The position numbers and the translations under genes were made by a program. Shown here one piece after another: positions 1 to 8,045 of a stretch of DNA of 64,000 bases. Under the pieces are notes generated by a model that was given only the letters and a program-made list of their open reading frames with translations, had not been told where the DNA came from and made no database searches. Source of the DNA: Acidovorax sp. NO-1 (GTDB lineage: Bacteria > Pseudomonadota > Gammaproteobacteria > Burkholderiales > Burkholderiaceae_C). The stretch's first letter is position 1. The number at the start of each line of letters is the position of its first letter. The stretch spans positions 1-64,000 of the forward strand of contig NZ_AGTS01000049.1 in assembly GCF_000238595.1 (NCBI RefSeq), in the 5' to 3' direction.

Positions 1-537
1 TAGACAATCGATAGCATAGTGATAGCTAATTTGTCCGAAGCTATTCATATCGATCTTCTCAGCCTGCTTCAGGGCATCAACACCCTTTGCACCGCATGAG
101 AAGGAATTACCCGCATGATGAATGGCGATGGACTGGTAGCTCCAATCATTCTGGGGAATTTTGGCAGGATTCAAAGCCTGCCACGTTTTACGTTCAACAA
201 TATTTACCCGGTCAATAATTACTTGTCTTATTTTTTCTTGATCAGCAGCAACGCATGCTGCAGTGGGATTGAGAATTCTGATGATATCTTGATTCAAGGC
301 CCTATGAGTCGAACCATTGGGGAGAATAATAGAGTCCGCGGGTGCTATTCCAAGCATTCTCTGAAATACATAGATCGCTTGGAGTGTTTCGGGAGAAATC
401 CGGCCGTCTTCTTTGATGGGCTGATAGCCGACCTTGCAGTTCATATGACGATTGAGAGCTCGCTGTATCGCTTGTACCTCATGAGGATTGTTTCCAACGG
501 TTTTTCCAATTGGCGAAGTAATTTTAATTTCGGCCAT
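1..537 (-). CDS. N-acetylmuramoyl-L-alanine amidase with peptidoglycan-binding domain (3' end cut by window)
   Basis: Reading the minus strand from ATG at 537 gives 179 residues running off the window edge. Residues about 15-90 look like a peptidoglycan-binding domain (DGRISPETLQAIYVFQ; a repeat-like LPNGSTHRALN end). From about residue 130 an Amidase_2/PGRP fold starts, with IAIHHAGNSFSCG (first zinc-ligand His) and ISYHYAIDC. The family cleaves the amide between MurNAc and the stem peptide. The second zinc His and Cys/His region lie beyond the edge. The stretch is clearly AT-richer than the rest of the window and is followed upstream by a secreted small protein and an NlpC/P60-like protein, which suggests a transferred cell-wall effector cassette. 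That role is inference; a phage or cell-wall remodelling amidase is the alternative. Confidence 0.7.
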   Translation of the reverse strand, partial: MAEIKITSPIGKTVGNNPHEVQAIQRALNRHMNCKVGYQPIKEDGRISPETLQAIYVFQRMLGIAPADSIILPNGSTHRALNQDIIRILNPTAACVAADQEKIRQVIIDRVNIVERKTWQALNPAKIPQNDWSYQSIAIHHAGNSFSCGAKGVDALKQAEKIDMNSFGQISYHYAIDCL

Positions 538-577
538 TATTAATATCTTTAATAAAAGGTACGCATCTCAGAGAATC

Positions 578-1054
578 TCACTCCTGCCTACCGCGCTGGC
601 CTGCTGCGCAGCTCCATCGTTTAAGCACCGGTGGCGAGCTGTTCGGGTCGTGCTCGGCAACACAAGACGCAATGTTTTTTTCAAGCGGCCTGGTAACGAT
701 GGCCGATGTCCCGGCGTATTCACAAGCCACCCAGTAAACGCGGTCGGTCGGAGCGAGCAGCCACCGCGAAGTGAGAGTCTTGGCTTTGCGCTGCTCGCTG
801 CTGGGCGCCAGTTGGGCCATCTCCTCTGGTGGCCCCGCGTAGAAGGAAATATTGGCGAGAGGATGCGTGTCGTTGCTGCTGCGGGTTTGCCATCCTGCAG
901 CAAAGGCGGTGAGGGGCGTCTGTTGGACCTGGATCGATGGTGGGCAAGCGATTGCCTTGGGAGACGCTGCGGTGGCTGGGGCCTGTTGCGCGACGGCGGC
1001 GCCGCTCGCGCCCAAAACAATCAGTAAAAGACTCAGGCCAAATTTATTCGTCAT
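578..1054 (-). CDS. secreted small protein, STY0301-like
   Basis: The product is 158 aa with a clear N-terminal signal peptide (MTNKFGLSLLLIVLGASGAAVAQQ cut after AVA). The mature part has the layout I associate with the STY0301 family: an early Cys (AIACPPSI), a central WACEYAGTSA block and two late Cys residues, consistent with periplasmic disulfides. It lies 5 nt downstream of the BPSL0067-like gene on the same strand and upstream of the amidase. Position and periplasmic targeting fit an immunity protein protecting against a peptidoglycan hydrolase, but nothing in the sequence proves binding. Family assignment is from memory of the motif layout. Confidence 0.6.
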   Translation of the reverse strand: MTNKFGLSLLLIVLGASGAAVAQQAPATAASPKAIACPPSIQVQQTPLTAFAAGWQTRSSNDTHPLANISFYAGPPEEMAQLAPSSEQRKAKTLTSRWLLAPTDRVYWVACEYAGTSAIVTRPLEKNIASCVAEHDPNSSPPVLKRWSCAAGQRGRQE

Positions 1055-1059
1055 ACCGA

Positions 1060-1440
1060 TTACTCCACCACCGAAAAGGCGTCGCCATTGTTGCTGGGGT
1101 CCACATACTTCCCTGTCTTGTCCTTGCCGAGAAACATCAAGCGACGCAAGCGGATCGTGCCGCTGCCGGACCATTGATCGACGACCGTGATTCCCGATGC
1201 ATCTTGGGACACATACAACGCCGCATGGTTGCCAGTGCCTTGGTTTGGGTACTTTCCGTTGACGAAGGTTGCGATGGCGGTGCCCTTCGCGAGCAGCATG
1301 TTGCCTTTCACAGCGGCTCCTTCTCTCCAGAGTGGCGTGGCTGGCGCATGGGCGTAGTGCTTGACGAGTGCAACGCAGTGATGCGTGCCAACGAGGGGTT
1401 GCTTGGCCAATGACTCTGGGTTGCCGTAGATGTATGACAT
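1060..1440 (-). CDS. BPSL0067-like (NlpC/P60-type) putative peptidoglycan hydrolase
   Basis: The 126-aa product starts MSYIYGNPESLAKQPLVG. It carries a candidate catalytic Cys in THHCVALVKHYA (residue about 24) and a His in GTGNHAALYVS, followed by a VDQW motif, the Cys/His/polar order of NlpC/P60-CHAP cysteine peptidases. It has no signal peptide, as expected for a type VI-delivered effector. The reading frame is open further upstream (to 1530), but homology-like sequence begins at the ATG at 1440. It forms a likely operon with the secreted protein downstream (5-nt gap). No secretion-system gene is present in this window. Confidence 0.6.
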   Translation of the reverse strand: MSYIYGNPESLAKQPLVGTHHCVALVKHYAHAPATPLWREGAAVKGNMLLAKGTAIATFVNGKYPNQGTGNHAALYVSQDASGITVVDQWSGSGTIRLRRLMFLGKDKTGKYVDPSNNGDAFSVVE

Positions 1441-1599
1441 GCGATTACAGGGACGCCACGCAAACACGCCTGTAGAGGCTCGTTCAGACGCTTGGGGCGG
1501 CGGAATTCTAGGAGCGCCATCCAGGATCAAAACGTGACACTGGAAACCACTTGTGCGCAGGCTTTAGCAACTCGCACAGTCCGGTCTTTCTCAAGAAAG

Positions 1600-2355
1600 T
1601 TATGCGTCCTGCAAATACCGCCCCTCCAGCTCCCTCTGCGCAGCAGCTTCCACACCCAGCACATCCACCAGATACGGCTGCACGCCGCCAAAGTCGTTGT
1701 CCACCAAGTGCAGGGCGGCGTCCAGAAACTCCTCTTGCACGCGCCACAGCACGCGCAGCACTTCTTCAGGCGCGTGGGTGCCCATGCCGGGCGGGCGCTG
1801 GTAGAGCGCGTTGGTGAGCAGGTAGTCGTGCATGACCACGTCACGCGGCACGCCCAGTGTCAGCAGGATGAGGGCGGCGGCGAAGCCGGTGCGGTCTTTG
1901 CCTGCGGTGCAGTGGAACACGGTGGGCGCATCGCTGGCCAGCAGCAGGCGGAACAGCTCGGCAAAACGCGGCGCGTTGTCGTGCACAAAGCCGCGGTAGG
2001 TGTCTTGCATCAGGCCCACGGCGTCTTGCGCGGTGAGCTGGCGGCCGGTGCGTTGCAGCTCCAGTGCGCGCTGCACCACGGTGGGCTCGATGTGCAGCGG
2101 GTGGTAGGCCACGCCGGGCAGCGCATAGGCATAGGCGGCGCTTTCGGCCTGGCCCCGAAAGTCCACCGCGCGAGCCACGCCCAGGTCGGCCAGCAGGGCC
2201 TGGTCTTCGGGCGTCAGGCCCGCCAGGTGGTCGGAGCGGAAGATGCGGCGCCATTTCACCGGGCGCCCGCCGTGGCCCACATAGCCGCCGAGGTCACGGA
2301 AATTGGTGGCGCCTGCGAGGGGGAGGGATCGGGTGGGGGTTTGCGCTTGCTGCAT
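1600..2355 (-). CDS. tyrosine-protein phosphatase (Y_phosphatase3 type)
   Basis: A 251-aa cytoplasmic protein with the Cys-X5-Arg phosphatase loop HCTAGKDRTG (Cys about residue 149) and the N-terminal NFRDLGGY block typical of the SiwB/PTP-like Y_phosphatase3 family. Members hydrolyse phosphotyrosine and some phosphoinositides. The start at 2355 (MQQAQTP) is chosen because the conserved NFRDLGG block follows at the usual distance; the frame stays open upstream but that part is low-complexity antisense sequence. It is divergent from the AraC gene, with about 70 nt between them. Physiological substrate unknown. Confidence 0.85.
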   Translation of the reverse strand: MQQAQTPTRSLPLAGATNFRDLGGYVGHGGRPVKWRRIFRSDHLAGLTPEDQALLADLGVARAVDFRGQAESAAYAYALPGVAYHPLHIEPTVVQRALELQRTGRQLTAQDAVGLMQDTYRGFVHDNAPRFAELFRLLLASDAPTVFHCTAGKDRTGFAAALILLTLGVPRDVVMHDYLLTNALYQRPPGMGTHAPEEVLRVLWRVQEEFLDAALHLVDNDFGGVQPYLVDVLGVEAAAQRELEGRYLQDA

Positions 2356-2426
2356 GGTGCGTGGGATTGAGGTGCGGTGGGGCGAGTGCTGAACCGCCAA
2401 GGATAGACGGGCGGTACGGCAGGCAC

Positions 2427-3317
2427 ATGTCGCACGCGTGGCTGCTTCGGCCACTGGCTGGCGCGGGTGTGCAGAATCCGGCCATGCAGCGTTTTGTGCC
2501 CGCACCCCTTGATCTGCAGCCCTGGCTGGTAGGCGCGGTGGTGGTCGATGCCCCTGCAACTCTGGCGCAGTCGCATTTCCCGGCGATGGTGTCGAGCATT
2601 CTGGTGGTGCGGCTGGCGGGCCAAGTGCACTGCCGGGGCGCGCTGGTGCCACCTTCGGCCTGGATCAGCGCCAGCACCACGCCCACCGTGTACGAGCACG
2701 GCGGCCCGGTGCGAGCAGTGGGGCTGGTGCTGCAGCCTGCGGCAGCGGCGGCGCTTTTTGCCAACGCGCGTGGGCAGGTCAACACAGCGCGCCCGCTGGC
2801 GGAACTGGCTGGCCCCCGGTGGGCCGAAGTGGAGCACGCAGTGAGGGCCACGGCAGACGATGCAACGCGGCTGGAGGTGCTGTGCCAGTTTGTCCGGCAA
2901 ACGGTTGCACCGCCGTCGCCCTGTGAATCGCAACGGCTGCAGGGGCTGGCCTTGCTGGCTGCGATGGGCCATCGCATGGGCCTGGGCCAGCGGCAATTCG
3001 AACGGCGCTTTGTGGCGCACTGGGGCATGGCGCCCAAGCAGTTTGAGGTGATTGCGCGCATGAACAGCGCGCTGGGGCATGCGCTTGCCGCGCCGGGAAG
3101 TGCGGTTGCCGGGGCAGAGCTGGCAGCCGACGAAGGCTACTACGACCAGTCGCACATGGGGCGCGACGTGCGCAGGCTCGCGGGCCACCCGTTGCGGGCG
3201 CTGGTGCAAGGCACGCGCACCCCGATCAGTGCGCAATGGCCCATGAAGATCGGTGTGCAGGCGCAGAAGACGCTGGCGCACCTGCAAGGCGATCAGGAAT
3301 TGGTCCGCAGACGCTGA
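2427..3317 (+). CDS. AraC-family transcriptional regulator
   Basis: About 296 aa. The N-terminal 150 residues resemble the DUF6597-like sensor half seen in some AraC regulators (QPWLVGAVVV, ILVVRLAG, VGLVLQPAAAAALF). The C-terminal half holds the helix-turn-helix region, with MGLGQRQFERRFVAHWGMAPKQ (helices of motif 1 and 2) and a second DEGYYDQSHMGRDVRRLAGHPL segment, the classical AraC signature YxxQSHxxRxFxxxxG. An alternative ATG at 2484 starts at MQRFVPAPLDL; I favour 2427 for the purine-rich GGCAGG just upstream. Its 3' end overlaps the convergent DUF2834 gene by 25 nt. Target genes are unknown. Confidence 0.85.
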   Translation: MSHAWLLRPLAGAGVQNPAMQRFVPAPLDLQPWLVGAVVVDAPATLAQSHFPAMVSSILVVRLAGQVHCRGALVPPSAWISASTTPTVYEHGGPVRAVGLVLQPAAAAALFANARGQVNTARPLAELAGPRWAEVEHAVRATADDATRLEVLCQFVRQTVAPPSPCESQRLQGLALLAAMGHRMGLGQRQFERRFVAHWGMAPKQFEVIARMNSALGHALAAPGSAVAGAELAADEGYYDQSHMGRDVRRLAGHPLRALVQGTRTPISAQWPMKIGVQAQKTLAHLQGDQELVRRR

Positions 3318-3616
3318 GCCAGGTACAGCGGCATGGCGAAGGCCAGGCCCAGGCACCAGCAGGCGGCGATGTAGGCCCAGCGCCAGGCGCCCCGGGTGCC
3401 GTCAGCGGCAACCCAGGCGGAGAACGCCCCAGCCGCCAAGTACACATCCAGGGTGATGGCCGTGGTGAGCGGGTTGGCGAAGGCATCGCTCCAGAAAACC
3501 CCGGGCATCACGCTGCCCCCCGACAGGAAATACACCGCGTTGAAATACCAGGGGACTGCCAGGCCGGCAAGAGCCAGGAGAAGAAAAAAGGTGCGCAGGT
3601 ACCGGTGGTTGTGCAT
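3293..3616 (-). CDS. DUF2834-type small membrane protein
   Basis: The 107-aa product has three predicted membrane spans (residues about 8-26, 50-68, 78-100) and the pattern of DUF2834 proteins: PWYFNAVYFL, FWSDAFANPLTTAITLDVYLAA. The Asn-Pro and Asp in the second span are typical for the family. It sits convergent to the AraC regulator, overlapping its end. Function unknown. Confidence 0.65.
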   Translation of the reverse strand: MHNHRYLRTFFLLLALAGLAVPWYFNAVYFLSGGSVMPGVFWSDAFANPLTTAITLDVYLAAGAFSAWVAADGTRGAWRWAYIAACWCLGLAFAMPLYLAQRLRTNS

Positions 3617-3750
3617 TGTTGTATGGGGCCTCCCACGTGGAGGCCCGGACAGTGGATCAATGCACCGATTGAATCCGCACACCCTGTGGACGGCTAGGAA
3701 AAATGCGACTTGTCCGCGCAGGCCGGCCGTGAACTCTTCAGTGCACGTAT

Positions 3751-4101
3751 TTACTGCGCGCGGGGGAGCGATGTGACGGCGCCGTCCACCGGCTGCTCCT
3801 GCGCCCCTTTGGGGCAAGGCTGGTCGGTGTAGGTGGTGCGGCCGTCCTGCACGCACTTGCGAGGCTGCGCAGCCAGCGGTTGGGATGCCCCACCCTGTAC
3901 GGCGCCGGCCCGTGCAGCAGGTTGCTGCTTGCCGGGCGGCAGCGTTTCGGGGCCCGGGCGGGTGATCTTTTTCCAGGCCTGCTCGGCCCAGGGCCCGGCG
4001 TGGGGCAACCATTGGTCGTGCGTCCACCACGCGGCGGCGGCAGCGGCAACGAGAATCACCGCTATGGCGGTGAGGACCGTGCGTTCCGAGCGGCTGCGCA
4101 T
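3751..4101 (-). CDS. membrane-anchored DUF4124-like protein
   Basis: A 116-aa protein with one N-terminal membrane anchor (residues about 9-26) and a short C-terminal module KCVQDGRTTYTDQPCPKGA, which matches the small disulfide-bearing DUF4124 motif (Cys...G...TYTD.PCP). The linker is Pro/Ala/Gln-rich. It probably faces the periplasm. It lies 54 nt downstream of a small lipoprotein gene on the same strand. Function unknown. Confidence 0.6.
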   Translation of the reverse strand: MRSRSERTVLTAIAVILVAAAAAAWWTHDQWLPHAGPWAEQAWKKITRPGPETLPPGKQQPAARAGAVQGGASQPLAAQPRKCVQDGRTTYTDQPCPKGAQEQPVDGAVTSLPRAQ

Positions 4102-4155
4102 GCGGGGGTGTGGCGGATCAGGACCGACGACAGACCGGGGCGGGAGCCAGCGGCG

Positions 4156-4371
4156 TCAGCGCTGGCGCTGCACGCCCACGTCCATGGTGCCGTAGACGGT
4201 GATGCCCGAGGGCTCGCGCGCACCGGCTGCGTCACCAGCGCTGGTGCGTGCGGGCAGGCTGTCGCAGCCCGCAAGTGCCGCCGCAGCAGCAACAGCCAGC
4301 ACCAGCCTACGCCAGCCGGATGCTCTGACGCTGGTGGCGCTGTGTCGGGCGAAGTCGTGGTGGTGTTTCAT
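4156..4371 (-). CDS. small predicted lipoprotein
   Basis: A 71-aa product with a lipobox LAGC at about residue 39 after a hydrophobic Ala-rich stretch, then a short hydrophilic tail. Its ATG overlaps the topB stop codon (ATGA at 4368-4371), so it should be translationally coupled to topB. The n-region is unusually long (about 25 residues), so the true start could be internal. No family recognised. Confidence 0.55.
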   Translation of the reverse strand: MKHHHDFARHSATSVRASGWRRLVLAVAAAAALAGCDSLPARTSAGDAAGAREPSGITVYGTMDVGVQRQR

Positions 4372-7311
4372 GCTGCGTCGCCTCCCAGATGGTTGCCCAG
4401 AATGCCGGCCAGCTCGAACATGCCCGCGCTGTCCTTGCCGAACACGGCGCGCAGCTTGTCGTCGGCGACGATGGTGCGCTTGTCCTTGGGGTCCTGCAAG
4501 TTGTTGGCCTTGATGTACTCCCACATCTTCTTCACGGCCTCGGGGCGGGCCACCGGTTCGGAGCCGATCACGGCAGCCAGGGCAGCACTGGGGGCCTTGC
4601 CTGCGGCGGCCTTGCGGGGTGCCTTGGCGGCTGCGGTCTTGGTGGCCGGGGCCTTCTTGGCGGCAGCAGGCTTTGAGGCTCTTTTGGCTGCAGCGCTTGT
4701 CCTGCCTGCGCCACCAGCTCCTGTTTTTGCAGCAGCGCCTGGGCGCGGCGGGAACTTGCTCGGTGCAAACTCGAAGTTGACCTTGCCCGCCTCCTTGTCC
4801 CACGCCAGGTGGGCCTTGAAGGCGCGGCGGGTGCGCATGCTCACAAACTTGTCGAGCAGGTCGGTCTTGCCGGTGTCGAGCAGCTTGGTCATCTGCTCGC
4901 GCTCCACAGGCTGTTGAAGGATGATCTTGCCGCTCTTGAAGGTGCAGCTGGGCGTGGGCTGGGCGGCGGTGGGCACGGCCTTGCTGCACACGTAGTTGCT
5001 GCCGTGCTCATGCACTTCCGAGCCGCAAATGGGGCACGCGCCGAGTGATGCGTCTTCAAACTCCACGATCTCGCCAGATTCTTCGCCCTTCTTGTCGTCG
5101 CCAAAGTCGAATTCGAGCTTGTAGTTGTGCGCCTCGTCGTCGTACTTGATGACGATCTCGGACGTGAAAGGCCAGCCCGCCTTGGAGCGGAAGCCTTCCA
5201 GCGGGCCGATCTTCTTGTCGCGCAGCAGCGCGTTGGCCTCGGCCGTTTCAAAGGTGCGGCCTGCGGGCGATTTGCCGAAGCTGAAGCCGCAGCCTTCCGA
5301 GCCGGGCTTGCCCACGCAGGCAAAGCGGCGGTAGTTCTCTTTGACCACGCCGCCGCAGTTGGGGCACGGCGATTCGAGTGTGGCGTAGTCGCCGGGGATG
5401 GTGTCGCGGTCGTATTCCTTGGCCTTTTTTCACCATGCGCTCGGTCATGGCGGCGATCTCCTGCATGAAGGATTCGCGCGTGAGCAGGCCCTTTTCCATC
5501 TGTGCGAGCTTGAACTCCCATTCGCCCGTGAGGTCGGCGCGGCACAGTTCTTCCACCTCCAGCCCGCGCAGCAGCGTCATGAGCTGGAAGGCCTTGGCCG
5601 TGGGGATGATCTCGCGGCCTTCGCGCAGCATGTATTTTTCGGTCAGCAGGCCTTCGATGATGGCTGCGCGCGTGGCGGGCGTGCCCAGGCCTTTTTCCTG
5701 CATGGCTTCGCGCAGCTCGTCGTCGTCGATCTGCTTGCCAGCGCTTTCCATGGCACCGAGCAGCGTGGCTTCCGAGTAGCGGGCGGGGGGCTTGGTCTTG
5801 AGGCCCTTGGGGTCCACCTGCAGGGTGTTGACCATTTCACCAGGCTTCACGGGCACCAGGTTCTGGCCCTTGTCGCCGTCCTTGCCGCCTTCGACTTCGT
5901 CAGCCGCTTCCTTGCCGTAGATGGCCAGCCAGCCAGGTTTGACCAAGACCTTGCCTTCGGTCTTGAAGCTGTGTGGAGCCACAGTGGAAATACGCGTGGT
6001 GACGGTGTATTCGGCGCTTGGGAAGAACACGGCCATGAAGCGGCGCACGACCAGGTCGTACAGCTTCTGCTCAGCCTCGCTCAGGCCGCTGGGCGCCTGC
6101 AGCGTGGGGATGATGGCAAAGTGATCGCTCACCTTGCTGTTGTCGAAGATGCGCTTGGACGGGCGCACGTAGTTGTTGTTCAGCGCGGTGAGCGCGTGCG
6201 GCGCCAGGTGGCGCATGCCGCTGTCGGCCAGCATCTCGAAGGTCTGCTTGGCCACGGGCAGATAGTCTTCCGGCAGCGCGCGCGAGTCGGTACGCGGGTA
6301 GGTCAGGGCCTTGTGGCGCTCGTACAGGCTTTGCGCCAGCGCCAGCGTGGTCTTGGCAGAAAAGCCGAACTTGCCGTTGGCCTCGCGTTGCAGGCTGGTC
6401 AAATCGAACAGCAGGGGCGACGCCTGCGTGGTGGGCTTGCTCTCTTCGGTGACCGTCGCCTGCTTGCCGCGCACGGCGTTGGCAATCGCCTGGGCTTCCG
6501 ATGCAGACCACACGCGGTCGGCGCGGGCTTCCACGTCTTCCGATTTTTTCCATTTGGGGTCGAACCATTTGGCGGGGTATTCACCGGCCTGGGCGCCAAA
6601 GGTGGCGTGGATTTCCCAGTAGTCACGGCTGATGAACTTGCGGATCTTTTCTTCGCGCTCCACCACCAGCGAGAGCGTGGGTGTCTGCACGCGGCCCACG
6701 GTGGTCAAAAAGAACCCACCGTCGCGCGAGTTGAAGGCCGTCATGGCGCGGGTGCCGTTGATGCCGACCAGCCAGTCGGCTTCAGACCGGCTGCGCGCGG
6801 CGTGGGCCAGGCCTGCCATCTGCTGCTCGCTGCGCAGCGCATCGAAGCCATCGCGGATGGCCTGGGGCGTCATGGACTGCAGCCACAGGCGCTTGACGGG
6901 CTTGCCAAGACCTTTGCCATCGGGCTTGCTGCCCCCGGCGTACTGCTCGATCAGGCGGAAGATCAGCTCCCCCTCGCGTCCCGCGTCACAGGCGTTGATG
7001 AGTTCGGTCACGTCCTTGCGCTTGGCCTGCTTGACGACTGCGTTCAGGCGCGTCTTGGTCTTGTCCACGGGCTTGAGGTCAAAGTACGGCGGAATCACAG
7101 GCAGGTGGGCAAAGCTCCACTTGCCGCGCTTCACGTCAAACTCTTCGGGCGCCTGGATCTCCACCAGGTGGCCCACGGCGCTGGTGACTACATAGCGGTC
7201 GTTTTCGAAGTGTTCGTCGTGCTTTTCAAACTTGCCCGCCACGGGCGTGAGGGCGCGCACGATGTCTTGCGCTACCGAGGGTTTCTCTGCAATTACCAGG
7301 GTCTTGGTCAT
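4368..7311 (-). CDS. topB: DNA topoisomerase III with C-terminal SWIB domain, interrupted by a single-base frameshift
   Basis: Start ATG at 7311 gives MTKTLVIAEKPSVAQ, the TOPRIM domain, with DAGREGE at about residue 105. The catalytic tyrosine is in LTYPRTDSRALPEDY (about residue 335). The core continues intact to MVKK at about residue 627, where a run of six T on the plus strand (5425-5430) contains one base too many. Beyond it the right frame resumes with a zinc ribbon (CPNCGG), a second Cys pair (CPICGS), a Lys/Ala-rich linker and a SWIB/MDM2 domain from about residue 890 (MWEYIKANNLQDPKDKRTIV). Without the extra base the gene encodes 980 aa. As written, translation ends at 5248 after 687 residues, keeping the catalytic core but losing zinc and SWIB parts. 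Type IA enzymes relax and decatenate DNA through a single-strand break. Confidence 0.9.
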
Positions 7312-7373
7312 TTTGGGGCTCTCGCCAGTCGTTCTGGTTGCCCGGGTTCCGGGCGCTTCTACAATTCGTCTCT

Positions 7374-7418
7374 CACGCGCATGCACACGCATACACGCGC
7401 ACGCACACATGTGTGCAC
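7374..7418. other. 45-bp perfect alternating purine-pyrimidine tract (Z-DNA-prone)
   Basis: Every base from 7374 to 7418 alternates pyrimidine and purine, mainly CA/CG/TG steps, ending in the palindrome GCACACATGTGTGC. Such sequences flip to left-handed DNA under negative supercoiling. It lies between the divergently transcribed topB and SET genes, 24 bp upstream of the SET start, where divergent transcription would raise negative supercoiling. Confidence 0.8.
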
Positions 7419-7442
7419 TATCAAGTTAACAGAGTTTTTGCC

Positions 7443-8045
7443 ATGCCCCGCACCGCACCGCCTGCAACCCCGACCCCCGCGCAGGGGCGTCGCATCCAGA
7501 CCCGGCGCTCGGGCGTGCATGGCAAGGGCGTTTTTGCCGTGCAGGATATTGCAGAGGGCGAAGTCCTTGTCGAATACACGGGTGAAGTGATCGGCTGGCA
7601 GGAGGCGCAGGACCGGCACCCGCACGACCCCTTGCAGCCCAACCACACGTTCTACTTTCATGTGGATGAAGACCACGTGATCGACGCAAAGTTCGGCGGT
7701 AATTCGTCGCGCTGGATCAACCACAGCTGCAACCCCAACTGCTACGCCGACGAACGCGACGGCCGCATTTTCATCACCGCGCTGCGCAACATCCAGGCGG
7801 GCGAAGAGCTGAACTACGACTACGGCCTGATCATTGAAGAGCGCTACACCCCGAAGCTCAAGGCCGAATACCCCTGCTGGTGCGGCAGCAAGAACTGCCG
7901 GGGCACGCTGCTGGCGCCCAAGCGCGGCTGGGCGCCGCCGGTGCCGCTGCCGCCGTCCAGGCCGTCTTCTTCCAAAAAGGCTGCCAAGGCCCCCAAGGCG
8001 CCCAAGGCGCCCCAGAAGACCAAGCCGCGGGGCCGCAGCCAGTGA
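7443..8045 (+). CDS. SET-domain protein-lysine methyltransferase
   Basis: A 200-aa protein with a SET domain at residues about 17-135. RRSGVHGKGVFA opens it; the SAM/catalytic knot is formed by RWINHSCNPNC and GEELNYDYG, and a post-SET zinc-binding CWCGSKNCRG follows. SET enzymes transfer methyl from SAM to lysine. The C-terminus is a Pro/Lys/Ala-rich tail resembling histone-H1-like bacterial tails. The start at 7443 is chosen because the conserved block begins shortly after; upstream codons encode the alternating tract. The stop overlaps the GTG of birA (GTGA at 8042-8045). Divergent to topB. Substrate unknown. Confidence 0.9.
   Translation: MPRTAPPATPTPAQGRRIQTRRSGVHGKGVFAVQDIAEGEVLVEYTGEVIGWQEAQDRHPHDPLQPNHTFYFHVDEDHVIDAKFGGNSSRWINHSCNPNCYADERDGRIFITALRNIQAGEELNYDYGLIIEERYTPKLKAEYPCWCGSKNCRGTLLAPKRGWAPPVPLPPSRPSSSKKAAKAPKAPKAPQKTKPRGRSQ

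Noticed and set aside
115-543. A plus-strand 142-residue protein at the left edge
   Set aside because: The minus strand encodes an amidase with clear motifs across the same bases.
5420-5435. Programmed -1 frameshift at A AAA AAG in topB
   Set aside because: The correct downstream frame needs a +1 (or -2) shift; a -1 shift does not give the zinc-ribbon sequence.
5398-7590. A 730-residue open frame on the plus strand opposite topB
   Set aside because: Antisense shadow; the minus strand has TOPRIM and catalytic motifs and this frame has no recognisable family.
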